Below are positions 1 to 5,971 of a DNA stretch of 17,512 nt, in pieces (position 1 is the stretch's first letter; each line of letters opens with the position of its first letter). Both the position numbers and the translations under genes were made by a program. Source of the stretch: CAYMRB01 sp964392615 (GTDB lineage: Bacteria > Planctomycetota > UBA8108); contig CAYMRB010000197.1 in NCBI GenBank assembly GCA_964392615.1, positions 1 to 17,512 of the forward strand, read 5' to 3'. Below the pieces are notes generated by a model, which was given only the letters and a program-made list of their open reading frames with translations, was not told the origin of the DNA and did not search any database.

Positions 1-1
1 C

Positions 2-76
2 GAGCTCCACGGCGACGCCCACGAGCTCTCGCCGCGTGAGCTCGACGACCTCGTCGCGTACTTGCGGACGCTCTGA
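2..76 (+). CDS. C-terminal fragment, probable c-type cytochrome domain protein
   Basis: Only the last 24 codons are in the window; the gene begins to the left. The frame ends at TGA 74-76. The visible tail ends in LSPRELDDLVAYLRTL, the pattern typical of the last helix of class I cytochrome c domains (LSxxExxxLvaYLrtL), where the helix packs against the haem. The haem-binding CxxCH motif would lie upstream and cannot be seen. It converges on the aldose epimerase gene with 33 bases between them, so it is probably a separate unit from the sugar genes. The family call rests on this short tail alone; some other helical C-terminus cannot be excluded. Confidence 0.5.
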   Translation, partial: ELHGDAHELSPRELDDLVAYLRTL

Positions 77-89
77 CTCGCGATCCCAG

Positions 90-111
90 GACGACGAACG
101 CCGCCGTCGTC
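90..111. terminator. Inverted repeat between convergent genes, candidate terminator
   Basis: Arms GACGACG (90-96) and CGTCGTC (105-111) pair perfectly over 7 bp around an 8-base loop. The hairpin fills the short gap between the cytochrome-like gene and the aldose epimerase gene and overlaps the epimerase stop codon (112-110). No T tract follows on either strand, so a classical intrinsic terminator is not shown. The position between two convergent stops is the main argument. Confidence 0.3.
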
Positions 112-1147
112 ACTCGGCCCCGAACGCGTACACGGTCACCTGGCGATAGGTCTCGCCGGGACGCAAGATCGAGTTCGGAAACGCGGGCTGATTCGGCGCG
201 TCCGGAAAGTGCTGCGCTTCGAGGCACAGCGCCCCGTGCTTCTCGAACACATTGCCGCTCGTGCCGGCGATGCCGTCGAGGAAGTTGCCGGTATAGAGCT
301 GAATGCCCGGCTCGGTGGTCGCCACCTCGAGGACGCGACCGCTCGACCGATCGACGACGCGTGCCGCGAACCTCGGCTCCTCGCTCGGTGCTCCGAGCAC
401 GTAACAATGGTCGTAGCCGCCCTCCACCTCGTCGAAGCGGGAGCCGATCGCCATCGGCGTGCGGAAGTCCATCGGCGTGCCGTCCACACCGCGCAGCTCA
501 CCCGTCGGAATCAGCCCCTCATCGACAGGCAGGTACTGCTCTGCGGCCAACTGCAGCTCGTGGGACAACACATCGCCCGATCCGGCACCGGACAGATTCC
601 AGTACGCGTGATTCGTCAGGTTAACCGGCGTCGGGCGATCGGTCGTCGCGGTGTAACCGATCGTCAGGCGGCTCTCCTCGTCGAGCGTATACGTGACCGT
701 CACATCGAGCGTTCCGGGATACCCTTCATCGCCGTCCGGGCTCGCGTGGCGAAACCGAACGCCTGCGAGGCCGTCTCCCTGGAAGCTCTCCGCGCTCCAA
801 ACGGCGCGATCGAACCCGTGCGTACCGCCGTGCAGGTGGTTCGGTCCGTTATTGCAAGCAAGCTCGTACTCGACGCTGTCCAGCGTGAACCGTCCGCCGC
901 CGATGCGATTCGCCCAGCGCCCGATGACCGCCCCGAAGTACGGATGCTCGACAAGGTATCCCGCCAGAGCGTCGAAGCCGAGGGTGATCTCGCCGCGATG
1001 GCCGGCGCGGTCCGGAGTCTTGACCGATTGAACGATCGCTCCGTAGCTGATCAGGTCGACGGAAACTCCCGCCGCGTTGTGAAGACGAAAGCGTTCGACC
1101 GCGAGGCCGTCCGCAGTGGATCCGAAAGTGTCCTTCTCGACTCTCAT
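110..1147 (-). CDS. galM: Aldose 1-epimerase (galactose mutarotase)
   Basis: Cytoplasmic mutarotase that interconverts alpha and beta anomers of free aldoses. The protein has 345 residues, normal for GalM, with a beta-sandwich fold. Family landmarks are in order: GRWANRI near 77, NHLHGGTHGFD with H104 and H106, the catalytic-acid histidine H180 in LTNHAYWNLSG, substrate-binding D246 in YDHC, and the catalytic-base glutamate E310 in CLEAQHFPDAPN. These lie close to the corresponding E. coli GalM residues. No signal peptide is visible. I chose the ATG at 1147; an in-frame GTG at 1180 would add 11 residues that do not resemble the family, and neither start has a strong ribosome binding site. It is the last gene of the minus-strand run, 114 bases after the hydrolase gene, so it may also have its own promoter. 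Its substrate here could be any aldose. Confidence 0.93.
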   Translation of the reverse strand: MRVEKDTFGSTADGLAVERFRLHNAAGVSVDLISYGAIVQSVKTPDRAGHRGEITLGFDALAGYLVEHPYFGAVIGRWANRIGGGRFTLDSVEYELACNNGPNHLHGGTHGFDRAVWSAESFQGDGLAGVRFRHASPDGDEGYPGTLDVTVTYTLDEESRLTIGYTATTDRPTPVNLTNHAYWNLSGAGSGDVLSHELQLAAEQYLPVDEGLIPTGELRGVDGTPMDFRTPMAIGSRFDEVEGGYDHCYVLGAPSEEPRFAARVVDRSSGRVLEVATTEPGIQLYTGNFLDGIAGTSGNVFEKHGALCLEAQHFPDAPNQPAFPNSILRPGETYRQVTVYAFGAE

Positions 1148-1192
1148 GGCGCAACGACTCGCGTCCTGTGCTCTCAACACGTTCTCGCCGAC

Positions 1193-1198
1193 ATTAGA
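1193..1198 (-). promoter_or_regulatory. Possible -10 element for an internal galM promoter
   Basis: On the minus strand this reads TCTAAT, five of six matches to TATAAT, about 45 bases before the galM ATG. It lies in the largest intergenic gap of the minus-strand run (1148-1261). No convincing -35 hexamer stands 16-18 bases upstream; CTCGAC at a shorter distance is the closest. It is a weak candidate suggested by position and by being AT-richer than its surroundings. Confidence 0.2.
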
Positions 1199-1261
1199 AG
1201 CGATCGCCGCGGTCGAGGGCCAGGGCGATTTCGCCGCTCCGACGCGCTGTCGCGGTACCGA

Positions 1262-2128
1262 TCAGGAACGCGCGATCTCGTACGAGCTCCACCGCTCTCC
1301 GCAGCGCAGGGCGCGGTACGGCTGCGCGATGTCGTGACACGTGTGGACGAACTCGTCCGGCGTCGCGGTGTTGAAGCTGAACATGTCGTAGTGACACGGC
1401 ACCACGAGCCGCACGCCGGCCGCCTTCGCCAGTCGCGCCGACTCGCGACCCCACAGATTGCCGGCGACGCGTCGCTGCGGCGCACGCCCGTTGATCGGCA
1501 AGAACGCGACGTCGATCTTGAACGGCTCGAGCCAGCGGTCGAGTCCCTTGTAGCCGACGGTGTCGCCCGAGTGGTAGACCGTCCAGTCTCCGAACTGCAC
1601 GACGTAACCGAGATACAGATGGCGACCGCCGTCGTCCGTATCGAGGTCGTCGTGCGCGGCTGGAATCGCCCGGAACCGGAAGCCGCCCGCATCGACGCTT
1701 CCGCCCGCCGCCAGCCCGTGGGGCTTGTCCCGATCGATCCCGAGCCGGCCCGCGACGAAATCGCGGTTCGCCTCCGGAATGACGAGGCCCAACGACGGAC
1801 TCGCGTCGAGGATCGGACCGAGCGTCTCGGCGTCCAGGTGATCCGTGTGGTTGTGGCTGGAAGTCGCGACGTCGACGAAGTCGAGCCGCGCGGGATCGAC
1901 GACGCGCGCCGTCATGCGGATGTGCGGCTTCTCCGTGTCGGCGTACTTACGCGTCAACGAGTCCGACAGGTACGGGTCGAGGAGCAGATGACGCGCACCG
2001 TCGGCATCGCCCCACTTGATCAGGAACCCGCTCTGTCCGAGCCACCAGACGTGAAAGCAGTCGTCGCACGTGGGCGCTGTGGAGACATCCTGCAGAAAAT
2101 CATCGTCCTGGAGGTGCGGTGCGATCAT
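1262..2128 (-). CDS. UlaG-type metallo-beta-lactamase-fold hydrolase (possible sugar lactonase)
   Basis: A 288-residue cytoplasmic metal-dependent hydrolase of the metallo-beta-lactamase fold. The metal motif HxHxDH appears as H92-N-H94-T-D96-H97. Further likely ligands are H159 in PAAHDD, D189 in HSGDT, and H246 in VPCHYDMF. The N-terminal strand pattern (WWLGQSGFLIKWG, then LLLDPYLSDS) and the PCHYDMF ending resemble the UlaG (L-ascorbate-6-phosphate lactonase) branch more than true beta-lactamases. A role in opening a sugar lactone or phospholactone is therefore an inference; related proteins cleave other esters and phosphodiesters. The ATG at 2128 is preferred because GGAG lies 8 bases before it; a GTG at 2137, three codons upstream, is the alternative. 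Only 33 bases separate it from the MetE-like gene before it, so co-transcription is likely. The fold is certain; the substrate is unknown. Confidence 0.85.
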   Translation of the reverse strand: MIAPHLQDDDFLQDVSTAPTCDDCFHVWWLGQSGFLIKWGDADGARHLLLDPYLSDSLTRKYADTEKPHIRMTARVVDPARLDFVDVATSSHNHTDHLDAETLGPILDASPSLGLVIPEANRDFVAGRLGIDRDKPHGLAAGGSVDAGGFRFRAIPAAHDDLDTDDGGRHLYLGYVVQFGDWTVYHSGDTVGYKGLDRWLEPFKIDVAFLPINGRAPQRRVAGNLWGRESARLAKAAGVRLVVPCHYDMFSFNTATPDEFVHTCHDIAQPYRALRCGERWSSYEIARS

Positions 2129-2136
2129 CGGGCTCA

Positions 2137-2140
2137 CTCC
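2137..2140 (-). promoter_or_regulatory. Ribosome binding site deciding the hydrolase start
   Basis: GGAG on the minus strand, followed by 8 bases and then ATG at 2128. It supports the ATG over the GTG at 2137, which overlaps this site. A second purine-rich stretch just upstream could still serve the GTG. Confidence 0.5.
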
Positions 2141-2161
2141 CTGCTCCCTGTGCTTCTGCTG

Positions 2162-3211
2162 TCACTCCAAACCGCGTTCGCGGCCTACGGCGCGCACGCC
2201 TTCGACGAGGTTCGCCAGCTTCTTCCGGGCCGCCCAGCGCGCCGTCTGGCTCAGGCCGCAGTCAGGCGCGAACGACAGGCGCTCCGCCGGCGCGAACTCG
2301 AGACAGCGCTCGACGCGCTCGCGGATGTCGTCGACCGTCTCGATGTAGTAGCTCTTGACGTCAACGATGCCGACCGCGACGTCGACCCGCTCCGCGATGT
2401 CGCGGATGATCTCGATCTCGGCGAACTCGCGGCTCGCCATCTCGACGTGAATCTCGTCGACCGAGAGGTCGAGGAACGCCGGAAACATCGGCGCGTACTT
2501 GCGCAACCCGACCGCGTGCCCCTTGAAGTTCCCGAAGCATAGGTGGGTCGACAGGCGACACCGACCGCGCACGGGCTCGACCGTGCGATTGAAGAGCTCG
2601 ACGAACCGCTTCGCATCGCTCTTGTGGGCATAGCAGCTCATCGAAGGCTCATCGACCGTGAGCTCGCGGCAGCCAGCGTCGACGAGCGCCTCGAGCTCGC
2701 GACGCACGATCGGCAAGAGCGCCTCGGTGATCGCGAAACGATCCGCGTACTGATCGTTCGGCAGCAGACGGCCGCTCAGCGTGTACGGCCCCGGCACCGA
2801 CGCCTTGAGGATCGTAGAACCGAGACGCAACGGCGCGGCTAACCGCGCGAGACGCTCGTACTCCTCGACGGCCCCGAGGCCACGAGGCGCCGCGAGCTCG
2901 CCGACGATCTCGTGCTTGCCCCGCTGGTCGTGCGCCGGCGGACCGAATACGCGCGGCGGGCGCGACTCCATGCGAATGCCGTCGAGGTGACCATAGAACG
3001 ACAGGTTGAAGTCGAATCGGGTCTGCTCGCCGTCCGTGATGACGTCGAGGCCCGCGGCAACCTGGTCGTGGATCGCCGCGACGACCGCGTCGTCCTGCAT
3101 CTCGGCGATCTCGTCGGCGCCGAACGCATCGAGGCACGTCGAGGCGTGCTCGAGCCAACCGGGAAAGGGGTAGCTGCCGACGACGGTGGTCAGCAGGGGA
3201 CGGTCCTTCAT
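2162..3211 (-). CDS. Stand-alone MetE-core methionine synthase II family protein
   Basis: A 349-residue (beta/alpha)8 protein matching only the C-terminal catalytic half of cobalamin-independent methionine synthase; full MetE is about 750 residues. The N-terminus TTVVGSYPFPGWL, then AGLDVITDGEQTRFDF (about 53-68), are family signatures. All four zinc and homocysteine-activating ligands are present: H223 and C225 in THLCFGNF, E257 in IHVEMAS, and C318 in APDCGL. VDEPS (186-190) matches the substrate-binding loop. It should therefore activate a thiol such as homocysteine and transfer a methyl group to it. Without the folate-binding N-terminal domain the donor is unclear; known core-MetE proteins can use a methyl-corrinoid or need a partner. 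The ATG at 3211 has GGAG 9 bases upstream. The gene lies between SIS and hydrolase genes of sugar type, an unexpected setting. UroD-like methyltransferases share the fold but lack this ligand set. Confidence 0.88.
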   Translation of the reverse strand: MKDRPLLTTVVGSYPFPGWLEHASTCLDAFGADEIAEMQDDAVVAAIHDQVAAGLDVITDGEQTRFDFNLSFYGHLDGIRMESRPPRVFGPPAHDQRGKHEIVGELAAPRGLGAVEEYERLARLAAPLRLGSTILKASVPGPYTLSGRLLPNDQYADRFAITEALLPIVRRELEALVDAGCRELTVDEPSMSCYAHKSDAKRFVELFNRTVEPVRGRCRLSTHLCFGNFKGHAVGLRKYAPMFPAFLDLSVDEIHVEMASREFAEIEIIRDIAERVDVAVGIVDVKSYYIETVDDIRERVERCLEFAPAERLSFAPDCGLSQTARWAARKKLANLVEGVRAVGRERGLE

Positions 3212-3225
3212 CGATCCAGACTCCG

Positions 3226-3267
3226 TGTCATCTTTTGTCGGCTGCGCGCAGCAGCCGGATTGTCATC
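3226..3267. repeat. Intercistronic hairpin flanked by 7-bp direct repeats
   Basis: A perfect inverted repeat, CGGCTGC (3239-3245) and GCAGCCG (3251-3257) with a 5-base loop, fills the gap between the SIS gene and the MetE-like gene. The direct repeat TGTCATC stands on both sides (3226-3232 and 3261-3267), the right copy overlapping the SIS stop codon. No T tract follows on the minus strand, so this looks more like an mRNA-stability or partial-termination element than a full intrinsic terminator. The direct repeats could be coincidence. Confidence 0.45.
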
Positions 3268-4063
3268 AAACGTCCGAGAAGAGCTTCGCGACACGGTGGG
3301 CGTGCTCGTCGTAGGCCGCCTCGAAGAGCTCGGCTGCCCTCTCCGGTCCGACCACGCAGCCCGCCGTCAAGACCTTCGGCGGCAGACCGCGCCGGGTCAA
3401 CCGGTCGGCAACCTCCGCCTTGATCGCGTTGATCAACAGGACGCCGCCGATCGTCGACCCGGGAGCGACGGGCGTCTCGAGCCCGTCGATCTCGACCATC
3501 GAGTCGCCCGCGGGAGCGCCCGTGTCGAGAACGATGTCGGCGAAGTCGACGAGCTTCTTGCCGCTCGGGTGACGACTCGTGCTCGCGTCGAGATGCTGCT
3601 GGCTGACGACCGCGACCACCGGCACGCTGCGCTCGCGGAACCCCGCTGCGATCTCGATCGGTACGACGTTGCAGCCGCTCGACGAGATCACGAGTGCCGC
3701 GTCCTCCGACGCGATCGCGAAGTTGCGGAGAATCTTCTCCGCCAGCCCGCTGACGTTCTCCAGGAACATCGCCTGACGCTGTCCATTTGCGCCGACGACC
3801 TGGTTGTGGTACGTCAGCGACAGCTCGACGATGCCGTGGAAGCCGGGAAACGAGCCGTAGCGCGGCCACATCTCCTCGACTGCCATGCGGCTGTGCCCCG
3901 ATCCGAACACGTGCACGAGGCGGCCGGCAGCGATCGTGTCGGCGAAGAGATCGGCGACGCGACCGACGGCGTCGCTCTGCGCAGACACGGCGTCGATCAG
4001 GCCGCGACATCGCTCGAGCCACCCGGCACAAGGTGTGGCGGCGGCGGAATCCTGTGGCGTCAC
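3266..4063 (-). CDS. SIS-domain phosphosugar-binding/isomerase protein (UPF0309-like)
   Basis: A 265-residue single SIS-domain protein, cytoplasmic, of the kind that binds phosphorylated sugars and often isomerises them. An N-terminal helix region (1-45) leads to VHVFGSGHSRM (GSGHS at 54-58), the first phosphosugar-binding loop. LVISSSGCNVVPIE (SSSG at 127-130) is the second serine-rich loop that holds the phosphate. The pattern GSGHSRMAVEEMWPRYG followed by SSSGxNxxPIE resembles the conserved family annotated UPF0309 or COG4821. The start is GTG at 4063, and this GTG overlaps the TGA of the upstream dehydrogenase gene (GTGA), which implies translational coupling. The real substrate is unknown; a hexose or amino-sugar phosphate is plausible from the SIS fold, and a link to inositol or glycan catabolism would be inference from the neighbours. 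Confidence 0.85.
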   Translation of the reverse strand: MTPQDSAAATPCAGWLERCRGLIDAVSAQSDAVGRVADLFADTIAAGRLVHVFGSGHSRMAVEEMWPRYGSFPGFHGIVELSLTYHNQVVGANGQRQAMFLENVSGLAEKILRNFAIASEDAALVISSSGCNVVPIEIAAGFRERSVPVVAVVSQQHLDASTSRHPSGKKLVDFADIVLDTGAPAGDSMVEIDGLETPVAPGSTIGGVLLINAIKAEVADRLTRRGLPPKVLTAGCVVGPERAAELFEAAYDEHAHRVAKLFSDV

Positions 4064-4908
4064 TCGGCGTTGTCTCCCGATGGGTTGTCGTCGCTCTCGC
4101 GCTCCGGGCTCGCGTACTGCCCCTCGCTCACGCTCCAGCCACCGTCGACCGCGAGCACCTGCCCCGTCACGAAACGCGAGCGATCGGACAGGAAGTACAC
4201 GACGGCCGCGTCGACGTCCTCCGACCGTCCGATACGACCGCCGTCGAGCGGCTGCTTGCTGCGGATGAACGCGAGCACGTCCGCGTCTTCCTGTGCGCGC
4301 CGCGACATGGGAGTCTCGACGAGCGCCGGGGCGATCGCGTTGACGCGAATGTCGTGCTCCGCATAGTGAGCGGCGAGCGACCGCGTCAGACCGTCGATCG
4401 CCGCCTTCGTCGCCGCGTAGACGTGCGTCGTGAAGTGGCGGGGCGATGGCGACGATCCGAGCACGCTGCTCATGTTCAGGATGCTGCCGCCGCTCTTCTG
4501 CGCCAGGAATTGGCGGATCGCGACGCGGTTCGACAGCAAGACCGAGCGCAGATTCAGCGCGATCGTGAAGTCGATGCCCTCGTCGGTGGCCTCGTGCAGC
4601 GGACCGTCGCCGTGACGCCGCCCGCTGCCGCCCGCGACGTGGTACAAGCCGTCGAGGCGTCCACTCCGCTCGATGGCGGTCGCGACGGCGCGTTCGGTCG
4701 TCGCAGGATCGGTCGCGTCACCGACCACCGCGCGGATCTCGCCACCGGCGTCGGCCGCCGCGGCCTCGGCTGCGGGGGCGCTCTCGGCGTTGCGTCCGAC
4801 GACGACGATCTCTGCGCCGGCCCTCCGACAGGCCAGCGCCGCGGAGAGACCGAGACCGGTCGTCCCCCCGACGATGACGATTGACCTGTGCTCGAGCGCT
4901 TGGTCCAT
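4060..4908 (-). CDS. Short-chain dehydrogenase/reductase (SDR)
   Basis: A 282-residue NAD(P)-dependent oxidoreductase of the classical SDR family. The nucleotide-binding glycine motif is GGTTGLG (14-20). HVAGGSG (about 90-96) replaces the usual NNAG segment. The catalytic serine is at about 148 in NMSSVLG, and Y164-x-x-x-K168 is the active-site pair. RVNAIAPALVETPM (188-201) and FVTGQVLAVDGGWS (246-259) are standard late landmarks. A polar tail rich in D, E, S and N follows (262-282). The start is ATG 4908 with AGGAG just upstream; the frame stays open to 5115, but that extension is arginine-rich and overlaps the iolB gene. It is the first gene of the minus-strand run, divergent from iolB, and its stop overlaps the next start. 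Oxidation of a sugar or cyclitol is likely; whether it replaces the missing inositol dehydrogenase cannot be told from sequence. Confidence 0.93.
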   Translation of the reverse strand: MDQALEHRSIVIVGGTTGLGLSAALACRRAGAEIVVVGRNAESAPAAEAAAADAGGEIRAVVGDATDPATTERAVATAIERSGRLDGLYHVAGGSGRRHGDGPLHEATDEGIDFTIALNLRSVLLSNRVAIRQFLAQKSGGSILNMSSVLGSSPSPRHFTTHVYAATKAAIDGLTRSLAAHYAEHDIRVNAIAPALVETPMSRRAQEDADVLAFIRSKQPLDGGRIGRSEDVDAAVVYFLSDRSRFVTGQVLAVDGGWSVSEGQYASPERESDDNPSGDNAE

Positions 4909-4934
4909 CGGGCTCCTGAGCGGGTTGTGCTCCC

Positions 4935-4944
4935 TTCGCGCGAA
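4935..4944. promoter_or_regulatory. Perfect palindrome TTCGCGCGAA, candidate operator
   Basis: A 10-bp perfect palindrome with a central CG step. It lies between the candidate -10 (4953-4958) and the SDR start codon (4908), so it would sit at about the transcription start of the minus-strand run. That is a usual place for a repressor site, and LacI-type operators are often short palindromes centred on CG. No regulator gene is in the window to pair with it, and such GC-rich palindromes can arise by chance. Confidence 0.35.
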
Positions 4945-4952
4945 AGCGTGCC

Positions 4953-4981
4953 ATGGTAGGCGGCGTCCGGGCGGGTCGCAA
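4953..4981 (-). promoter_or_regulatory. Candidate sigma70-type promoter for the SDR run
   Basis: Read on the minus strand, TTGCGA (4981-4976) and TACCAT (4958-4953) are separated by exactly 17 bases. Each matches the TTGACA / TATAAT consensus at four of six positions. The predicted start would be near 4946, leaving a leader of about 38 bases that carries the palindrome at 4935-4944 and an AGGAG ribosome binding site. No equally good promoter was found facing iolB in the same gap. Confidence 0.35.
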
Positions 4982-4988
4982 GGGCGAC

Positions 4989-5006
4989 GTCGGCGTCGTC
5001 GGCGTC
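4989..5006. repeat. Two-copy 9-bp tandem repeat
   Basis: GTCGGCGTC occurs twice head to tail in the SDR-iolB divergent region. It might be a pair of factor-binding half sites in direct orientation, or simple GC-rich sequence drift; nothing else supports a function. Confidence 0.3.
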
Positions 5007-5053
5007 GAATTCTGCCCTGGAATCGTGGTAGCTTGTGGCCTCTTCCACTGCAC

Positions 5054-5057
5054 GAGG
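5054..5057 (+). promoter_or_regulatory. Ribosome binding site supporting the iolB start
   Basis: GAGG, within GAGGTGAG directly before ATG 5062. Spacing to that ATG is 4 bases, which is short. A second ATG at 5071 is 13 bases away, which is long, so 5062 is preferred but 5071 is possible. Confidence 0.4.
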
Positions 5058-5061
5058 TGAG

Positions 5062-5958
5062 ATGCCAAGCATGCAGTACGCGACTCAGAATCTTCTCGTC
5101 CGCCCCGGCGAGCATCCCGACGATCCGGGGCTCGCCCTGTCGATCACGCCGCAGAGCGCCGGGTGGGAGTTCATCTCCTTCCAGGCGCGTCGGCTGGCGC
5201 GCGAGGCGTCATGGTCCTTCGAGACGGGCGATTGCGAGCTCGCGATCGTCAACCTGACCGGGCGCTACACCGTGCGCTCGAACCGAGGCGACTTCTCCGA
5301 CGTCGGCGGCCGGCGCACCGTGTTCACGGACGCCGCTCATGCGCTCTACCTGCCGCGCCGCACCGAGTTCACCGTGACGGCCGACGAGGCCGGTGAGCTC
5401 GCCGTCGCGTGGGTGCCGACCGACCGCGACGGCGAAGCGTTCCTGATCCGCCCGGACGACGTGAAGCGGTCGATCCGCGGCGGCGACAACGTCAGTCGGC
5501 AGATCAACGACCTTCTGCCGCCCGGCTCGCCGGTCCATCGTCTCGTCCTCGTCGAGGTCTACACGCCCGGCGGCAATTGGAGCAGCTACCCGCCCCACAA
5601 ACACGATCTGCACGCCGAGGGACCGGATGGCGAACTGCTCGAGGCGGACCTCGAGGAGGTCTACTACTACCGCATCGATCCGCCCGTCGGCTGGGCGCTG
5701 CAGCGCGTGTACACGGACGACACGTCGCCCCTCCACCACGCGGGCACGCCGATCGACGCCACACTGGTCGCGACCGACGGCGACGCCGTGCTCGTCCCCG
5801 AGGGCTACCATCCCGTCGTCAGCGCGCCCGGCTCGACGACGTACTACCTGAACGTCTTGGCGGGAAGCGCGCAGAGCCTCGCCAACCGCGACGATCCGCG
5901 CTACTCGTTCGTCAAGGACTGCTACCGCGGTCGAGACGACCGCTTGCCGCTCTACTGA
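5062..5958 (+). CDS. iolB: 5-deoxy-glucuronate isomerase
   Basis: Converts 5-deoxy-D-glucuronate to 2-deoxy-5-keto-D-gluconate in myo-inositol catabolism. The 298-residue protein has the double-cupin layout of the KduI/IolB family and the usual length. In the C-terminal cupin, YPPHKHD gives metal ligands H179 and H181, LEEVYYYRIDPPVGW gives the glutamate (E198 or E199), and EGYHPVVSAPGS gives H250. LQRVYTDD and YLNVLAG are further family landmarks. The ATG at 5062 is chosen over ATG 5071 on ribosome-site spacing; an in-frame GTG at 5035 would add residues unlike the family. It is the first gene of the inositol run, followed by iolC after 13 bases, and it diverges from the SDR gene. Confidence 0.95.
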   Translation: MPSMQYATQNLLVRPGEHPDDPGLALSITPQSAGWEFISFQARRLAREASWSFETGDCELAIVNLTGRYTVRSNRGDFSDVGGRRTVFTDAAHALYLPRRTEFTVTADEAGELAVAWVPTDRDGEAFLIRPDDVKRSIRGGDNVSRQINDLLPPGSPVHRLVLVEVYTPGGNWSSYPPHKHDLHAEGPDGELLEADLEEVYYYRIDPPVGWALQRVYTDDTSPLHHAGTPIDATLVATDGDAVLVPEGYHPVVSAPGSTTYYLNVLAGSAQSLANRDDPRYSFVKDCYRGRDDRLPLY

Positions 5959-5971
5959 TCTCGAGCCCGCC

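Noticed and set aside
1226..1237. Small inverted repeat GGCGATTTCGCC between the hydrolase and galM genes
   Set aside because: The stem is only 4-5 bp with a tiny loop and no T tract; expected by chance at this GC content.
209..2542. Long plus-strand open frame (777 codons) opposite galM, the hydrolase and the MetE-like gene
   Set aside because: Arginine- and valine-rich translation with no recognisable motif, spanning three well-supported genes on the other strand; typical antisense frame in GC-rich DNA.
2912..4366. Plus-strand open frame of 484 codons opposite the MetE-like, SIS and SDR genes
   Set aside because: Covers three recognisable genes and their gaps on the opposite strand with no motif of its own.
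5005..5034. Possible promoter facing iolB (TCGAAT, 18 bases, TAGCTT)
   Set aside because: Each hexamer matches only about three consensus positions; too weak to list as a feature.
4909..5115. Upstream in-frame extension of the SDR (69 codons)
   Set aside because: Contains a run of arginines, overlaps the iolB start on the other strand, and the SDR fold begins exactly at ATG 4908, which has an AGGAG site.
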